NCBI GenBank assembly: GCA_003265975.1
Contig: QFBU01000054.1
Location: 1-8,236, forward strand
Length of the DNA: 8,236 nucleotides
Direction: 5' to 3'
Origin: Candidatus Marinamargulisbacteria bacterium SCGC AAA071-K20
GTDB taxonomy: Bacteria; Margulisbacteria; Marinamargulisbacteria; GCA-2716485; AAA071-K20
Both the position numbers and the translations under genes were made by a program. The notes under the pieces are model-generated. The model was given only the letters and a program-made list of their open reading frames with translations. It searched no databases and was not told where the DNA came from. Positions 6,192 through 8,236 of this stretch are shown here, one piece after another. Position 1 is the first letter of the stretch. The number at the start of each line of letters is the position of its first letter.

Positions 6192-8236
6192 GACCAACGA
6201 TATAATAAAACCGATAATTATTTCAAAGAATATCACAATAAACTAAAAGGACTTCGTCAATTCAATGCGAATTCACAGCATATGAATAAACAAATTGTCC
6301 GTTCGGACGAACTAAAAGAATCTCATGAAAAGATTAGAAAAGGTTTTGATCATTTAAAACATGAGTTTTACCAAAAACTTAACCAACTTCAAGAAAACTT
6401 TGTAACTCAATATGAACAATACTGGGATGTTAAGCAAAAAGTAGGAGATGAAACAAAGCGATTAGAAGATATTCATCGAATTAAAGTTACAACAGAAAGT
6501 TTGAGAGATCTAGAACATACTATTAGACGTAAACACGATATTTTAGAACAAGATTTTCAAGATAAAGAGTCTAACTATAAAGAAAAAGAACTTGAAGTTG
6601 AATTGAAATTTAAAGATAAAACTCTAGAACTACAAAAGCAATTTGATATAGAAAAGGAACACTTGGAGACTAGCCTTCATGTTGATATTGACGAAGCAAA
6701 GAAGGCTGCTATTAAAACTAAAGAGGCTGTTGAGTCTGAGAAGGCTAATCTCAGAGCAGTCCAAGATCAATTAAGCGTAGAATTAGATAAAGAAAGATCT
6801 CTTTTTGATGCTGAAAAGAAACGAAATGATGATGCTCTTAAGTTGTTTAATGAAAATATTAATATAAAAAGAGAAGAGCTTCATGAAGAAATTTCTCAGA
6901 AGAAACAAGCTCTTGATTTAGAATTGCAAGAATATATCACATCACTAGGTGATAAAAAACGGACTGTAGAAAATCAACTGCAACAACTTGAAAATGCGTT
7001 TGATGAGCGACGTCTTAAATTTGATGAACGTCAATCTGAACTTGATAATGCTATTGAAATAAAAAAACAGCAATTAGAAACAGAACAAGTTCAAGTTCAA
7101 CAAGACATTGAACTTCTTAAGAAAAAATTTGAAGAAGAACGACTTATTCAAACTGATATTGCTAAAGAAGAAAAACAACTATTAGCTGAGGAACATCAAA
7201 AAATCCAAGAACAAATTGAGTCTGAGAAAAACCATTGGAATGACGAACGTGAAAAGATTAAAGTTGCTTTTGACCATGAACGTCATTTAATGATGGAAGA
7301 AAAAAAACAAATGGAAATGCAGGCTAATACTCTTTCTCATGAGATAAAATTACAAGAAGAAGAGTCTGAAAAACTTAAGGGAGTTTTAAACTCCTTGAAT
7401 GACAAATACGAGAGGGAAAAAGATGCTATTGAGCAAACTCTTTCAACGGAATTGAAATTACTACAGAATCAAAAAGGGGCGTTTCAAGAGTCAATGGAGA
7501 AAGAAAAGTTTGCGCTTGAGAATGAATTAGTTGAGAAAAGAAGTATATTAGAAAATGAATTAACTGAAAAACGAATGGAAGTTGAAAAAGAAAAACTTGC
7601 GATTAATGAAGTCATTGAAGCTGAGAAACAAAGATTAGACTTGGAGCTTAATGACGAAAAATCTAAATTAAAAATTGAAAGAGATGCTTTACTTAATGAA
7701 CAAGAAAATAGGCGAAAAGAATTAGATGAACAACAAACTCGTTTTAAAAAACAACAAGAAGCAGAGTTAAATCAATTAGTTGAAGAGAAACATCGTATTC
7801 AAGAAAACATTGAGCAAGAAAAAGAAGGTGTTGTTAAACTAAAGCACGATACTGAACTAGATATTTCAAAATTACGTGAGACGTGGGATAACGAAAAAAT
7901 TGAGAAAACAAAAGATTTAGAAGAGAGAATTGACTTTATGAAACTACAAAAAGATCAATTGTTCTCTGAAATTAAAGCTCTTAAAGAACAAAATCTGCGT
8001 TTTCAAACACAAGTTGAATGGGAATCTCATGAGTCTGATTTGCAACGTACAAGTCAAAACCAATTAATAAAACAAAAAGAAACATTTGAGGGTAAATTAT
8101 CTCGTTTACAGCTGGAGAATCAAACTCTAGAGAAATCAGTTTCAACTCTTCAGCACCAAATTGCTGAACAAGAGCAAAAGACCATTGCTGATTTCTTTAA
8201 TGTGTCAGAGTCAAAACAAAATGCTGTTTCGGCACA
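6177..8236 (+). CDS. Very long coiled-coil protein of unknown function (3' truncated)
   Basis: An open frame runs from ATG 6177 to the right edge without a stop: 686 complete codons, so the protein is longer. The frame was read codon by codon. The product is soluble-looking, dominated by Glu, Lys, Gln, Asp, Asn and Leu, with only one proline (residue 5), no cysteine, four Trp (83, 354, 570, 615), no signal peptide and no membrane span. Hydrophobic residues are spaced as in heptad and hendecad coiled coils, for example the heptad-phased FDER pair (275-278 and 282-285) and an 11-residue repeat at 447-466. No Walker A motif is visible, so the seen part is not an SMC or Rad50 ATPase head. The start shares one base with the coxD stop and has no clear ribosome site, which suggests coupled translation. 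It could be a cytoskeletal, scaffold or polar-organising protein; I do not recognise it, and similarity hits would be biased by composition. Confidence 0.85.
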   Translation, partial: MSQEPDQRYNKTDNYFKEYHNKLKGLRQFNANSQHMNKQIVRSDELKESHEKIRKGFDHLKHEFYQKLNQLQENFVTQYEQYWDVKQKVGDETKRLEDIHRIKVTTESLRDLEHTIRRKHDILEQDFQDKESNYKEKELEVELKFKDKTLELQKQFDIEKEHLETSLHVDIDEAKKAAIKTKEAVESEKANLRAVQDQLSVELDKERSLFDAEKKRNDDALKLFNENINIKREELHEEISQKKQALDLELQEYITSLGDKKRTVENQLQQLENAFDERRLKFDERQSELDNAIEIKKQQLETEQVQVQQDIELLKKKFEEERLIQTDIAKEEKQLLAEEHQKIQEQIESEKNHWNDEREKIKVAFDHERHLMMEEKKQMEMQANTLSHEIKLQEEESEKLKGVLNSLNDKYEREKDAIEQTLSTELKLLQNQKGAFQESMEKEKFALENELVEKRSILENELTEKRMEVEKEKLAINEVIEAEKQRLDLELNDEKSKLKIERDALLNEQENRRKELDEQQTRFKKQQEAELNQLVEEKHRIQENIEQEKEGVVKLKHDTELDISKLRETWDNEKIEKTKDLEERIDFMKLQKDQLFSEIKALKEQNLRFQTQVEWESHESDLQRTSQNQLIKQKETFEGKLSRLQLENQTLEKSVSTLQHQIAEQEQKTIADFFNVSESKQNAVSA
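7515..7574 (+). repeat. Tandem 11-residue (hendecad) repeat in the coiled-coil gene
   Basis: Residues 447-455 (LENELVEKR) and 458-466 (LENELTEKR) repeat with an 11-residue period and one substitution. Synonymous codons differ between copies (for example ctt/tta for the first Leu and gag/gaa for Glu), so this is either an older duplication or selection for a regular hendecad coiled coil. Confidence 0.6.

Noticed and set aside
6177..8236. The coiled-coil protein as an SMC/Rad50-type ATPase or myosin-like relative
   Set aside because: No Walker A motif or globular head is visible at the N-terminus, and resemblance of Glu/Lys-rich helices to such families is expected from composition alone.

Overview
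The window is one strand-uniform, gene-dense block with every gene on the + strand. It is AT-rich and reads as part of the aerobic respiratory gene cluster of a Gram-negative bacterium. From the left it holds the 3' end of actE and then actF (alternative complex III, a quinol:cytochrome c oxidoreductase), a small single-span membrane protein gene, a SCO-type copper chaperone, and the four subunit genes of a caa3-type cytochrome c oxidase (coxB-coxA-coxC-coxD). A very long coiled-coil protein gene follows and runs off the right edge.

The genes are joined by very short gaps or overlaps: 8 and 10 nt gaps, 23 and 17 nt overlaps, 15, 3 and 12 nt gaps, then a 1 nt TAATG overlap. There is no stretch over 15 nt without a gene, and no promoter or intrinsic terminator was seen. 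This suggests one transcription unit whose promoter lies upstream of the window, probably before actA.

The parts form a coherent electron path. Alternative complex III would oxidise membrane quinol and pass electrons through a monoheme cytochrome (ActE) to the cytochrome c domain fused to CoxB. They would then pass to CuA, heme a and the heme a3-CuB site in CoxA. The SCO protein would help build the CuA site. CoxA carries the YSHPxVY form of the active-site motif, typical of the A2 subfamily of heme-copper oxidases, instead of the glutamate form (HPEVY).

No taxonomic marker is present. The AT-rich sequence and the order act genes - SCO - coxBACD fit an AT-rich member of the former Deltaproteobacteria or Bdellovibrionota (for example a Bacteriovorax- or Silvanigrella-like lineage). 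That is inference from gene order and composition, and other ACIII-bearing phyla cannot be excluded.

The least expected element is the last gene. It encodes at least 686 residues of almost uninterrupted charged helix, with one proline and no cysteine, and it starts inside the coxD stop codon within a possible stem-loop. I cannot assign it a function.
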